DNA of 64,000 nt, taken from assembly GCF_900113965.1 (NCBI RefSeq), contig NZ_FORI01000001.1, forward strand, positions 186,001 through 250,000, in the 5' to 3' direction. Of the stretch, positions 52,302 through 61,358 are shown piece after piece. The stretch's first letter is position 1. The number at the start of each line of letters is the position of its first letter. The stretch comes from Treponema bryantii. GTDB taxonomy: Bacteria; Spirochaetota; Spirochaetia; Treponematales; Treponemataceae. The notes beneath the pieces were generated by a model. The model made no database searches. It saw only the letters and a program-made list of their open reading frames with translations, and was not told the DNA's origin. The translations under genes were made by a program, and so were the position numbers.

Positions 52302-52365
52302 ATGGATTGCTTCGCTACGCTCGCAATGACGTCATTGCGAGGAGCGCAGCGACGAAGCAATCCAT
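52302..52365. repeat. Palindromic repeat pair, GTCATTGCGAG family
   Basis: ATGGATTGCTTCGCTACGC...CAATGACGTCATTG...GCAATCCAT is a nearly perfect palindrome of 64 bases between the SDR gene and the convergent GH120 gene. Confidence 0.85.
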
Positions 52366-52366
52366 A

Positions 52367-54379
52367 TTAAAACAGGCTGTCCTTAATTTCACTTCCGTCG
52401 GCGAAAGGTCCTGCAACAGGCTTTTCGCCGCGTTTTTTTCCAAAGAAGTCTGTATCAAAAATGATAGGGCTTCCGTCTGGATTTTCATAATTCTGTTCCG
52501 GCTCAAAGGCTGGAGCAATATCTTCAGTCTTCATAAGCTTACATTTTGAGCTTACAAAATCATAAAGATTTGTCTTAAGCCAGATTTTTCCGTTCTTTTC
52601 TTCATAACTGATTTCAACTTTGTCTGTAGTATTAACACAAGCATCAGCTTCTTTAGACATAGGCTTTGCACCGTTGAAATAAAGGTTTCCGCCAGCCCAG
52701 ACAGGAAGTTCACTGTAATAACGATCTGTAGTTACTGAACCCATTCCGCAATAGCCTTCAAAACCAGCCTTCCATTCTTCAAAAGTAGGATAGTTATTGT
52801 AAGGAGCAGTTCCAACTACAAAGTTTGAATCATCCCAGTCGTTATGTGCATTTGCAAGCATACGTGCAGCAAATTCAGCACAAATTGGCTTTTGAATGAA
52901 GATATTGTTGTAGAACTTACAGTCACCATGAAGAATTGTCATAAATCCGGCAACTTCTGTTCTGTGTTTCATGTGATATGGAGTATAGCGTGGAGAAGGG
53001 CGATTTGGTGCACCATTGTTACAGCCGCGTCCAACTGCAGTAAAGCTTCCGGCAACAATATTGTGAACAAGAGCAACACCCTGAGTAGCAAGTTTAAGCG
53101 CACGAGGTGAAAGGAAGATGTTGTTGTCTACAAGAGTTGGTCCGTGAGAAACTTCAATAAAGAGATCTTCTGCAATTTCGGCCTTTATTTCACGTCCGTC
53201 TTTCTGTGGCGGAATATTATCATGGAAGAAGTTCTGAGTTACGCGGGTTCCCTGAGCCTGCCAGTCCAGCCAGATACCGCGTGTACAGTGATGAATATGG
53301 TTACGGCGGTAAATACAGTCAATTGCAGCATGCATTTTGATTCCGCCAATTTCAGCACCAGCAAGATTCTGCTTGTTATTGATGTGGTGAATGTGGTTAT
53401 CTTCAATCAGAGAGAAAACTCCGCCAAGGTGACCTACAATACCGGTTTGACCACAGTCATGAATATCACAATGACGAACAATGTGGGAACCAATGTTCTC
53501 CTTGTTCCAGCCTTCAACCTGAGCCTGGCAGATACAATCACGTTCAGTCTGAGTTCCGTCCTTATATTTTGTCTTGAGCCATTTGTTGTCGTTTTCTGGC
53601 TGAAGATATTTTCCAAGAGAGATTCCAGAGCATTTTGATTCATAGATTTCGCAGTCTTCAATAATCCAGCCTTTAGACCAGTGAGGACCAACCATACCTT
53701 CCTGATAAGCAGTTGGAGGAGCCCACTGAGTTGCAGCCTGAGAAACAACAAAGCCGCTGAGGGTAATATAGCCTACGCCTTCTTTAGAAGGATAGAAGCC
53801 GTTTCTGCGAACGCTGATTTCAATATTATCTTTTGAAGGGTCTCTTCCTAAGAAGTTTGCATAGAAAACTGTTTCGTCTGTAGAAGAATCCTGCTCGGCA
53901 TACCATTTATAGCGGGAAAACTCTGTGTCCCATGCAGAAACACTTGGTTCAGCTTTCTTTACTTCATCAAGAGACTGAACTTCGTACATTGATTTTCCGT
54001 TGAGATAAACATCTCCGGTATGAGCAATAAAATAAGCGATAAACCAGTCGCCGCTTACAAGAGTTGTGTAAGGATTATAGTCACCAAAAATCTTATTTGA
54101 AACGCGGGCTGTATAAACAGTTCCTTCTACCTTTGTCCAGCCCTTAAGTTCTTCTGCTCCAGTGATATGTGCACCGCGGGGCTTAGCCGAACGGTAAACA
54201 ACAGGCTTACCTTCTTCTCCTGCATTTTTAGGATCAACATATTCACGATAAAGACCCGGTGAAACAATTACTTCATCACCTGCAACAGCAATATCTGCTG
54301 CCTGCTGAATTTTATTAAAAGGTTTGTTTTCTGAACCATCTCCGCCTGCAGCGGCGCTACAATCAACATAATAAATCAT
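52367..54379 (-). CDS. GH120 beta-xylosidase
   Basis: The 670-residue right-handed beta-helix protein resembles the GH120 beta-xylosidase XylC of Thermoanaerobacterium through its length. Conserved segments are AGDEVIVSPGLYREYV, GPHWSKGWIIEDCEIYESKC, GQTGIVGHLGGVFSLIEDNH, GIWLDWQAQGTRVT (nucleophile Asp, about residue 372) and FIEVSHGPTLVDNN (acid/base Glu, about residue 409). A short insert (PQKDGREIKAEIAED) precedes the latter. It releases xylose from xylo-oligosaccharides. No signal peptide is visible. No GCAACCGGTTGC site lies upstream. Confidence 0.9.
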   Translation of the reverse strand: MIYYVDCSAAAGGDGSENKPFNKIQQAADIAVAGDEVIVSPGLYREYVDPKNAGEEGKPVVYRSAKPRGAHITGAEELKGWTKVEGTVYTARVSNKIFGDYNPYTTLVSGDWFIAYFIAHTGDVYLNGKSMYEVQSLDEVKKAEPSVSAWDTEFSRYKWYAEQDSSTDETVFYANFLGRDPSKDNIEISVRRNGFYPSKEGVGYITLSGFVVSQAATQWAPPTAYQEGMVGPHWSKGWIIEDCEIYESKCSGISLGKYLQPENDNKWLKTKYKDGTQTERDCICQAQVEGWNKENIGSHIVRHCDIHDCGQTGIVGHLGGVFSLIEDNHIHHINNKQNLAGAEIGGIKMHAAIDCIYRRNHIHHCTRGIWLDWQAQGTRVTQNFFHDNIPPQKDGREIKAEIAEDLFIEVSHGPTLVDNNIFLSPRALKLATQGVALVHNIVAGSFTAVGRGCNNGAPNRPSPRYTPYHMKHRTEVAGFMTILHGDCKFYNNIFIQKPICAEFAARMLANAHNDWDDSNFVVGTAPYNNYPTFEEWKAGFEGYCGMGSVTTDRYYSELPVWAGGNLYFNGAKPMSKEADACVNTTDKVEISYEEKNGKIWLKTNLYDFVSSKCKLMKTEDIAPAFEPEQNYENPDGSPIIFDTDFFGKKRGEKPVAGPFADGSEIKDSLF

Positions 54380-54513
54380 ATAATCTCCTGATTACGAGCC
54401 AAAACGGCTGATTTTCACCTAAAAGTGTACACGAGATTTGAGAATTTACTATAAGAAAAATATATTAGAGTTGTATATTTTAATATGAGGATATTTATAC
54501 GAATTTACGAAAA

Positions 54514-55143
54514 TCAGCTCTCGTAAATTGGTTCAAAATCTTCTGCAGGATGGCCACAAATCGGGCATTCAAAATCAGAAGGGAGTTCAGCTCCTTCATA
54601 TTCATAACCACAGATTTTACATCTCCAGCCAACAATCTTCTTTCCTGAATCTTCCATTTTTTCTGCCCCCGGCTTTGGTTTTATATCTTTGTGATAATCT
54701 GCATAAGTAAGTGGTGCCTTGTCGCTCATCACTTTTGAATCTTCTATTTCTGCAACAAAGAGAGTGTGAGTTCCAAGGTCAGTTGAACTTATAACTTTGC
54801 AAGTGAATAAAGCGCAAATCTGATCATTAAGATAAGGATTTCCGTTTGCATCCAGAGAGTAAGGGAAACTGGCGAATTTATCTGTATCGCGGCCACTGTG
54901 AAAGCCAAAATGTTCGATAGTTGGGAAGGTAACAGATTTATCGAGTACAGAAAGTGCAAAGGTGCCACACTCTTTAATTTGACCACAGGTGTAATTCTGA
55001 TTGATTACAGTGATTGCAATGCGGGTAGGATTAGCTGCCACCTGCATACAGGTATTTGTTACACAGGCATTAATTTTTGTATTGTCATGCGAGCCGAGAA
55101 TAAAAACGCCGTAAGAAAGAGAAAAAAGTGCTTTTGGATCCAT
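54514..55143 (-). CDS. Flavin reductase-rubredoxin fusion protein
   Basis: The 209-residue protein joins an N-terminal flavin-reductase/flavoredoxin-like domain (MDPKALFSLSYGVFILGS, NPTRIAITVINQNYTCGQIK) to a C-terminal rubredoxin domain with two CxxC pairs (WRCKICGYEYEGAELP and FECPICGHPAEDFE). Such high-molecular-weight rubredoxins pass electrons from NAD(P)H through FMN and iron to oxygen- or nitric-oxide-detoxifying flavoproteins in anaerobes. No flavodiiron partner is in this window. Confidence 0.92.
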   Translation of the reverse strand: MDPKALFSLSYGVFILGSHDNTKINACVTNTCMQVAANPTRIAITVINQNYTCGQIKECGTFALSVLDKSVTFPTIEHFGFHSGRDTDKFASFPYSLDANGNPYLNDQICALFTCKVISSTDLGTHTLFVAEIEDSKVMSDKAPLTYADYHKDIKPKPGAEKMEDSGKKIVGWRCKICGYEYEGAELPSDFECPICGHPAEDFEPIYES

Positions 55144-55241
55144 AGGAAACTCCTGAAATTTACTCTGTAATTTATATAAATTATAGAAGGGCTTTGTTTA
55201 TCAGGCAAATAAAAAAATTATTATTTGTAACAAATTTGAGG

Positions 55242-55272
55242 TAACACTTTTTAAATGGCAGGGTGTTAAAAT
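55242..55272 (+). promoter_or_regulatory. Possible promoter with inverted repeat before the SUMF1-like gene
   Basis: TAACAC and GTGTTA form an inverted repeat 21 bases apart; TGTTAAAAT (55264-55272) at its end is an extended -10 box. The same TGTTAAAAT sequence appears near 41834 and 56296. The ATG is at 55317. Confidence 0.45.
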
Positions 55273-55316
55273 CCGTGGTAAAATTATTATAGGTTCTAAA
55301 CCAAGGAGTTATCAAA

Positions 55317-56255
55317 ATGAAGAAATTAGCAATTCTTTCAATTTCGGCTTTACTTGCAGCATTAATGGTTACTGGATGCGCATCTAAGCCAAAGGCAACT
55401 GCCTCAACAGAATCTAAAAAACGTGTAATTTATGTATCAAGGGACGGCTTCTCAAAGAATCTTATTGAGGTTGTAGTCGATCCAACTGCTGAAAGAGATT
55501 CAGCATTTTCGAAGGCATCTGCAGAAGAACCTGTAGATTTGATGGCATTCTATATTGCTCAGACAGAAACAACTTATGCCCGCTGGTATGAAGTTTATAG
55601 TTGGGCAACTGGCAATGGTTACAAATTCGCTAATCCTGGACGCGAAGGAAACACAGGAAAAGATGGAGCTGCTCCAACAGGTTCAAATCTTCCAGTAACA
55701 ATGATTAGCTGGCGTGATGCAATTGTATGGTGTAATGCAGCCAGTGAAAAAGACGGACTTACTCCTGTTTACAAGTACAACGGTGCAGTTTTGAAAGAAG
55801 CTGATACTGCAAAAGATGGTGAAGGTAAAGCAGAAAATGCAATTATCGATCCAAATGCAGACGGCTACAGACTTCCTACAGAAGCTGAATGGGAATTTGC
55901 TGCACGCGGTGGAGATCCTTCATCAGCAGCATGGGCAAATCTTTATAACGTTTCTGCAGATTCACCAGATGCAGTTGCATGGTATTCAGGAAACTCAGAT
56001 GGAAAAATGCAGGATGTTATGACAAAAGAAGCAAACGGCTTTGGAATGTATGACATGAATGGTAATGCCTGGGAATGGTGTTATACAGCATGGTCAAGCA
56101 GTATTCAGCGTCGTATTATCCGCGGCGGAAGCTACAGAAAAGCAGCAGAAGGTGTTACTGTAGTTTCTAAAGATGTTGCTCCTGTAACCAGAGTTTATGA
56201 TGATGTTGGTTTCCGTGTAGTTAAATTTGCACTCTCTCAGAGAGACGCTAAGTAA
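55317..56255 (+). CDS. SUMF1/formylglycine-enzyme-like lipoprotein
   Basis: The 312-residue protein begins with a lipoprotein signal ending MVTGC (Cys21). The FGE-sulfatase-type domain follows, with FYIAQTETTYARWYEVYSWA, VTMISWRDAIVWCNA, YRLPTEAEWEFAARGG, GFGMYDMNGNAWEWC and RIIRGGSYR. The copper/active-site cysteines of true formylglycine-generating enzyme are not both apparent, so many such treponemal proteins may not be sulfatase activators. It probably faces the periplasm. AAGGAG lies upstream. Confidence 0.88.
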   Translation: MKKLAILSISALLAALMVTGCASKPKATASTESKKRVIYVSRDGFSKNLIEVVVDPTAERDSAFSKASAEEPVDLMAFYIAQTETTYARWYEVYSWATGNGYKFANPGREGNTGKDGAAPTGSNLPVTMISWRDAIVWCNAASEKDGLTPVYKYNGAVLKEADTAKDGEGKAENAIIDPNADGYRLPTEAEWEFAARGGDPSSAAWANLYNVSADSPDAVAWYSGNSDGKMQDVMTKEANGFGMYDMNGNAWEWCYTAWSSSIQRRIIRGGSYRKAAEGVTVVSKDVAPVTRVYDDVGFRVVKFALSQRDAK

Positions 56256-56276
56256 CGGAATATAAAGTTTTTATTC

Positions 56277-56304
56277 TTGCAAACTCCGACCTTTCTGTTA
56301 AAAT
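56277..56304 (+). promoter_or_regulatory. Promoter for the TIGR03546 gene within a terminator loop
   Basis: TTGCAA (56277-56282) and an extended -10, TGTTAAAAT (56296-56304), are spaced by 16 bases between the boxes. The -10 lies in the loop of the hairpin at 56281-56331. Confidence 0.5.
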
Positions 56305-56334
56305 GTAATTAACATTTGAAAGTCGGAGTTTTTT
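56281..56334 (+). terminator. Terminator hairpin covering the TIGR03546 ribosome site
   Basis: AAACTCCGAC (56281-56290) and GTCGGAGTTT (56322-56331) form a perfect 10-base-pair stem and six T follow, ending at the next ATG (56335). The right arm contains GGAG, the ribosome site of the downstream gene. Confidence 0.7.
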
Positions 56335-56850
56335 ATGCTTAAGTTCATTGTTAAACTGTTAAAGGCATTGAACAGCAATTCACATCCTGGCGAAATTGCT
56401 CATGCCGTTTGTCTGGGAATGCTGCTTGGATTCTTACCAAAAAACAACATTTTCTGGTATATCATAACTGTTTTTGTTCTTTTTATGAGAATAAACAAAG
56501 GTGCTTTAGTGCTCAGTACACTGGGCTTTTCTTTACTGGCACCCTTGTTTGACCCGCTGTTTGATCAGGTGGGCTACTGGTTCCTTACCTTACCGGCCCT
56601 TGAATCAACCTTTGCATGGCTTTTAGACATTCCGTTTGTAGGCTTCACAAAGTTCAATAATACAATTGCTTCAGGTTCACTTTTGTGTGGCCTTGCGCTT
56701 TATATTCCACTTTATGTAATTGCCAGACTTCTGGTATGGCTTATCAGAAATAAGATTGTTCCGGTTCTTCGAAAAACAAAGTTTATTGTTGCAATTTCGA
56801 AGGTTCCTCTTATTAAAAAGATTGCGGCACTTGCTGCTAAGAAGGACTAA
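56335..56850 (+). CDS. TIGR03546 family membrane protein
   Basis: The 171-residue protein has a short N-terminal conserved part (LLKALNSNSHPGEIAHAVCL GMLLGFLPKNN), about four hydrophobic segments and a basic C-terminus. It matches TIGR03546, known as the small partner of TIGR03545 in spirochetes and some proteobacteria. Function is unknown. GGAG six bases before the ATG is inside a terminator-like stem. The TIGR03545 gene starts 12 bases downstream. Confidence 0.85.
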   Translation: MLKFIVKLLKALNSNSHPGEIAHAVCLGMLLGFLPKNNIFWYIITVFVLFMRINKGALVLSTLGFSLLAPLFDPLFDQVGYWFLTLPALESTFAWLLDIPFVGFTKFNNTIASGSLLCGLALYIPLYVIARLLVWLIRNKIVPVLRKTKFIVAISKVPLIKKIAALAAKKD

Positions 56851-56862
56851 GGGGGCAATATC

Positions 56863-59052
56863 ATGAAAAAAATACCATCACTTTTCAGAAAGAAATATAC
56901 AGCAAAAAAGCTTGAGAAAAAGATTTATAAAAAGCTTTATGTTCCAGAAGATAAAAAATACGTAAAAGGACTTTTTACAGAAGTTGAGAAAAAAGGCTCA
57001 AAGCAGACTCCAATTTTTGCAATTCCGCCGGAAAAGGCAGAGCAGCTTGCAAAAAAGGATATGAAGAGACTTAAGGCTCTTGCAAAGCAGATTAAAAGCC
57101 AGAAGGGGCGCGTAAACTGGGTTCCTCTTTTAGTTACCATTGCGTTCATTGCTGCTATTCCAGTCTGCTTTATTACCTTCAAAAATGTGATTATCAAAAA
57201 GGCTATTACCGTAGTCTGTGAAAATATTTTTGAAGCAAAATGTGATATTGAAAAGGTTGATTTTAAGTTGCTGGATTCTTCACTCAAGGTTCGCAAAATT
57301 GAGATTGCCAATAAAAATGATTATATGAAAAATCTTGTAGATATTGGCTCAATCACAATTGATTTTGATTTGAATCAGCTTTTGAGAAAACGCTTTGTTG
57401 CAGATGAACTTTCTGTGCTCGATGTAAACAGCGGAACAGAAAGAAAGACCTCGGGAGAGCTTCCACCTAAGAAGGTAAAGAATATTCAGAAAGGCAAGGC
57501 TAAGGCAGAAAAGAAAGCTTCAGAATCAGGCCTTGGAAAACTGATTGCAGAGAAAAAAGCAACGGCAGCATCTTCTCTGGAAAGCAATATAACCGGACTT
57601 TTTAATCAGCTTAATCCTGAAACTTTGATGCAGAACTTTGCGGCTCAGCTTCAGACACCGGCAGTTTCAAAACAGGTGCAGGAACAGGTTCCACAGATTG
57701 TTGCAAAGTGGCAGGCAAAACCGGCAGAAGTCCAGAAGACTGTTGATGATCTTCAGAAATCTGTAAACGATATTGTAAACTTTGACTTTAATTCAGTTCA
57801 GAATAATCCTCTTAAGATAAAAGAGTTCATTGAAAATCTGGATTCTACTTATAAAAATATTGATAAGGTAAAGAACGATGCCAACGGAGTTCTCAAGAGC
57901 TTTAATGCAGATATAGCAGAAGCTGATGGACTTAGAAAGACAGTTCAGAATGCCGTAACTCACGATATGAATTTTGCGAACTCAGAAATCAACAAAATTA
58001 AATCGCTTAATATTTCTGATGGAACAAAACTCATAAGCGGAATGTTTGAAAATGTAGCCTGCGATGTGCTTGGAAAATATTATCCTTATGCTACTAAGGG
58101 TGTGAACTATCTTCTTGATTTGAAAGCAAAGCAGGGTGGAAAGCCTAAGGAAGAAAAAGCTCAGAAAGAGAAGAAGGAAAAGTATACAGTTAAACGTGCA
58201 CCTGGCCGTGATATTTTCTACCGTCAGGATAAGGTTCCGGCTTTGTGGATTAAGAAGATGGCAGGCTCTGGTCCAAACTTCTTTGCTCAGGCAACAGATA
58301 TTTCAAGTAATCAGGATATCATTAATAAGCCGGCAAAGATTGATTTTAATATGGACCTTATGGGCTTAAAGCATACTGCAAAGCTTGTTGTTGATTTTAG
58401 AACAGATACAAAAGAGCCGCTGATCCGCGCTGATTATGGTCTCAAGAATATTCCTCTGCTTATTCCTGCAGAAAAGTTTGGTGAGTATCCTGGAGTTCCT
58501 TCGTTCGATGCAAAGTGTGCCGTTGATGCAGTGCTTAAGATTTTTGATGATGAAGGCTTTGAGCTTACAGGAAAGGGGCTTCTTACAGATTTGAAGATTG
58601 CTACTGTTCCGTTTGAACCTGAGTATGCTTCTAAGATTTATTCAAATGTAATGGGCCGTATTAATACGGTTCGCGCAAATATTACAAGCGGCTTTACAAT
58701 GTCTGGCGGTCTTAAGATGCTTCTTGATTCTGATGCAGATGTTCAGGTTCTTAATTCTTTGAAGAAGGAAATGGAAGCTCAGCTTGCAGGTATTAAAGAA
58801 AATCTTAAGGCTGAACTTACTAAGAAGATTAACGAAGCAAGCGGTGGAGCACTTGGACAGTTTGGTTCTTTGGATGAAATTAAGAATAAGCTTACCGGTT
58901 CTGTAAATACTGCAAACGGTTATGAAAAGCAGCTTACTCAAAAACGTGCGGAAGCTGAGAAGCAGTTGAAGGGTAAGGCTGATGAAGCAACCAAGAAAGC
59001 AACGGAAGATGCTAAAAAGGAATTAGGCAATCAGCTTAAGAAGTTGTTCTAG
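56863..59052 (+). CDS. TIGR03545 family protein
   Basis: The 729-residue protein has one transmembrane segment near residue 85-105 (WVPLLVTIAFIAAIPVCFI), preceded by a basic cytoplasmic part and followed by a long, Lys-rich extracytoplasmic region with coiled-coil stretches (about 210-400) and an AsmA-like arrangement near IEKVDFKLLDSSLKVRKIEI. It matches TIGR03545. The C-terminus is again helical and charged (KQLKGKADEATKKATEDAKK). It is the second gene of a two-gene unit with TIGR03546. A role in envelope maintenance is plausible but unproven. Confidence 0.85.
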   Translation: MKKIPSLFRKKYTAKKLEKKIYKKLYVPEDKKYVKGLFTEVEKKGSKQTPIFAIPPEKAEQLAKKDMKRLKALAKQIKSQKGRVNWVPLLVTIAFIAAIPVCFITFKNVIIKKAITVVCENIFEAKCDIEKVDFKLLDSSLKVRKIEIANKNDYMKNLVDIGSITIDFDLNQLLRKRFVADELSVLDVNSGTERKTSGELPPKKVKNIQKGKAKAEKKASESGLGKLIAEKKATAASSLESNITGLFNQLNPETLMQNFAAQLQTPAVSKQVQEQVPQIVAKWQAKPAEVQKTVDDLQKSVNDIVNFDFNSVQNNPLKIKEFIENLDSTYKNIDKVKNDANGVLKSFNADIAEADGLRKTVQNAVTHDMNFANSEINKIKSLNISDGTKLISGMFENVACDVLGKYYPYATKGVNYLLDLKAKQGGKPKEEKAQKEKKEKYTVKRAPGRDIFYRQDKVPALWIKKMAGSGPNFFAQATDISSNQDIINKPAKIDFNMDLMGLKHTAKLVVDFRTDTKEPLIRADYGLKNIPLLIPAEKFGEYPGVPSFDAKCAVDAVLKIFDDEGFELTGKGLLTDLKIATVPFEPEYASKIYSNVMGRINTVRANITSGFTMSGGLKMLLDSDADVQVLNSLKKEMEAQLAGIKENLKAELTKKINEASGGALGQFGSLDEIKNKLTGSVNTANGYEKQLTQKRAEAEKQLKGKADEATKKATEDAKKELGNQLKKLF

Positions 59053-59475
59053 GATTTTCTGAGCTTCGGTTTTTGTGACTGGAGCCAGGTGATTAAACAA
59101 TAACACAGGATTATTAGAGGAGTCTGAGAAATCGGACTCCTCTTTTATTATGCCGCGTGTATAGACCTGGGCTATGTGTTCGGCACACGCGCGGCAGTTG
59201 TACAGGTCGCGGAGGCGGAGGGCTGGGGCGATGTCAGCGAGATCTGGGACGTTGCATTCCAATTTAAGGAACTGATGGATTATGCGGGCGGCTGTCTGGC
59301 GGTTGAGCGTTGCATTGGGGTAGCGTTCGTCCTGGTCTTCCAGCCATCCGCGATAATGGCCGTAGCGCAGAATATCTTCCGTAGCGGACTGTGCGGGTTT
59401 TACCGCAGCAGTGCGAAATCTCAACTCAAACAACCGGCTCACAAACTCGCCAACCGAGATCTCCTCTTCTTCCAT
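59023..59475 (-). CDS. SLH-like small protein downstream of GH27
   Basis: The 150-residue protein begins MEEEEISVGEFVSRLFELRF and contains PDLADIAPALRLRDLYNCRACAEHIAQVYTRGII, which resembles a degenerate S-layer-homology repeat (SLH: helix, Asp/Ala-rich turn, Gly-Ile end). There is no signal peptide, so a cell-wall role is doubtful. It starts three bases after the GH27 stop and so is co-transcribed with it; its 3' end overlaps the TIGR03545 gene by 30 bases on the other strand. The assignment is uncertain. Confidence 0.6.
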   Translation of the reverse strand: MEEEEISVGEFVSRLFELRFRTAAVKPAQSATEDILRYGHYRGWLEDQDERYPNATLNRQTAARIIHQFLKLECNVPDLADIAPALRLRDLYNCRACAEHIAQVYTRGIIKEESDFSDSSNNPVLLFNHLAPVTKTEAQKILEQLLKLIA

Positions 59476-59478
59476 AAA

Positions 59479-61332
59479 CTAGCCTTCTACCGGTGCGGCT
59501 GGGGAAATCTTCAAAGTAATGTTGCCACAGCCTTCGATTTCTGAAACACCAAAGCGGCCGTTTTCAAAAATACCGGTTTCGCCTGTCCAGAGATTCTTGA
59601 AAGCGTAGCGTCCGGCACCGGAGTTTGCCGTGCCGTCTGCCCCGTAGAAGCCTTCCGGCAACTTGTCACCCAGGTATTTTTTAATCAATGCAGTATCAAC
59701 CGCAAAGTCGCCACACTTTTTCTCCTGACTCAGGTTGAAGAAGGAGAGAGCGAGAGAGCCGTCTGCAAGTGGCTTTGCAAGAATGTCTACACGATCGCAG
59801 TCGGTGATGTAGGCGCGGTCCGGTGTTCGGTCTGCGACGTCGAGGGTTTCAGGCATTGCAGCAGTTGTGAAAATACGTTTTGCCTGAATACCAAGCGCAT
59901 CCTGGTTGAGAGCGATGAGGTCGCGGTTTGCAATTATATTGTAAAGTTCATCACCTTTTTGAACACGACGAAGATCGAGGCCGAGCATCAAAGGAGAGTT
60001 CATCATACACCACATTGTAAAATGGGTCTGGCTCATCTGAGTGGTCATTCCGTTCATTCCCACCATCATCATGTCGGGGTCGTTCCAGCCTTTGTTGAGT
60101 CCGGAAAATTCGTCCATTATAACGGCTTTGTTGTACTGTGAAGTTACGCTTGGAGTTCCGGGGTCTGTCCAGTTGCCGAAGCCAGGGTTACCGTCTGAGC
60201 CCACGCGGAAGGTAATGTCATTTAAGATTCGCCATGAGTTACCAACTTTATAGCCCCAGTTCTGAGGCTGAGTTTTTCCCCATTCGCAGAGGGAAAGAAG
60301 AACGCCGTGATCCGGTTTTGCTTCGTTGAGTCCTTCGAGCATTGCTGCATATGAGCAGAGTGTATTCTCCTGTCGTCGATGGTTCATAAGACGGATTTTG
60401 TTGCGGCCGGCCTGAAGTGTAATTTTGATTGGTTCGGAAGCCATGAAAGTTTCCGGAGTTTCTGTTGCCGGAAGGAGATTATCAAAGAAAATAGTTGAGT
60501 TCTCATTATCGTCCGAAGCAACCCCCGCTGCCACTTGCAGCCATTCTCCGCATCCGTTTTGGCGGGAAGTTGCGTAGTTTACTGTCAACTCGTACTCGCC
60601 GGCCTCAGGTACTTCAATCTCAAAAACAAGCTCGCTGCTCATTGCTCCAACAGGAGTTGTTCCGGTATTTGTACCGTCAAAAGTTCCGATTCCTGTGGCA
60701 TAGCCATCTTTTATGGAAGCACCACGACCTGTCAAAATTCCCTTATCAGCGCTGAGTAAAATCGAAAATTCGCCTTTTTTTAACTGAATTTCTTTCAAAT
60801 TTGGGGCAAAAACGTACTTTGCGTTCTCAGGATTTGAAAAAGTTGCATTATCCCAAAGGTAATAACAGTTATCAATTTTGAGGAAATCTACTCCCCAGTC
60901 AATGTAAGATTTAGCATCTGTCTTTTCAAAACCGCAGGTTCCTACTGCAGCTCCGGCACAGAGGTTTGTTCCAATATCATTGTACATTCCAAACTTAAGT
61001 CCGCGAGCGTGAACATAGTCAGAAAGAGCGCGGAAGCCGTTTGGAAATTTTACAGGTTCATTTGCAAGCTTGCCGTCCTCGCGCTCAGATTTATAGCAGC
61101 CATCATCAAGAACAAGATATTTATATCCAAGTTTATCGAGACCAAGTTCAATGATTTTGTCGGCCATGATTTTTGTGAGTGCTTCTGTGTTGCCGCTTCC
61201 GAAAGCATTCCAGCTGTTCCAGCCCATTGCGGGAAGGCGGTTCTTTACGTTTCCAGGGAGCACCTGGCCATCATCAAAATTGTCAAAGCGATATTTTTTA
61301 TCTGTAATTTTCGCAGGTTCGGTTGGTGTCAT
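59479..61332 (-). CDS. GH27 alpha-galactosidase-like enzyme with inserted domain
   Basis: The 617-residue protein has GH27 landmarks: LPAMGWNSWNAFGSG, KYLVLDDGCYKSERED, GLKFGMYNDIGTNLCAG, DFLKIDNCYY (nucleophile Asp, about residue 154) and GWNDPDMMMVGMNG (acid/base Asp). Between the nucleophile and LLSLCEWGKTQPQNWGYKVG (about residues 166-335) there is an inserted beta-rich domain (SSELVFEIEVPEAGEYELTV) resembling a CBM35-type module. No signal peptide is seen. It cleaves terminal alpha-galactosides, or possibly related beta-L-arabinopyranosides. Two GTTAATC repeats precede it. Confidence 0.88.
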   Translation of the reverse strand: MTPTEPAKITDKKYRFDNFDDGQVLPGNVKNRLPAMGWNSWNAFGSGNTEALTKIMADKIIELGLDKLGYKYLVLDDGCYKSEREDGKLANEPVKFPNGFRALSDYVHARGLKFGMYNDIGTNLCAGAAVGTCGFEKTDAKSYIDWGVDFLKIDNCYYLWDNATFSNPENAKYVFAPNLKEIQLKKGEFSILLSADKGILTGRGASIKDGYATGIGTFDGTNTGTTPVGAMSSELVFEIEVPEAGEYELTVNYATSRQNGCGEWLQVAAGVASDDNENSTIFFDNLLPATETPETFMASEPIKITLQAGRNKIRLMNHRRQENTLCSYAAMLEGLNEAKPDHGVLLSLCEWGKTQPQNWGYKVGNSWRILNDITFRVGSDGNPGFGNWTDPGTPSVTSQYNKAVIMDEFSGLNKGWNDPDMMMVGMNGMTTQMSQTHFTMWCMMNSPLMLGLDLRRVQKGDELYNIIANRDLIALNQDALGIQAKRIFTTAAMPETLDVADRTPDRAYITDCDRVDILAKPLADGSLALSFFNLSQEKKCGDFAVDTALIKKYLGDKLPEGFYGADGTANSGAGRYAFKNLWTGETGIFENGRFGVSEIEGCGNITLKISPAAPVEG

Positions 61333-61358
61333 TTTTTCCTCGTTTTTACAAAAAAATA

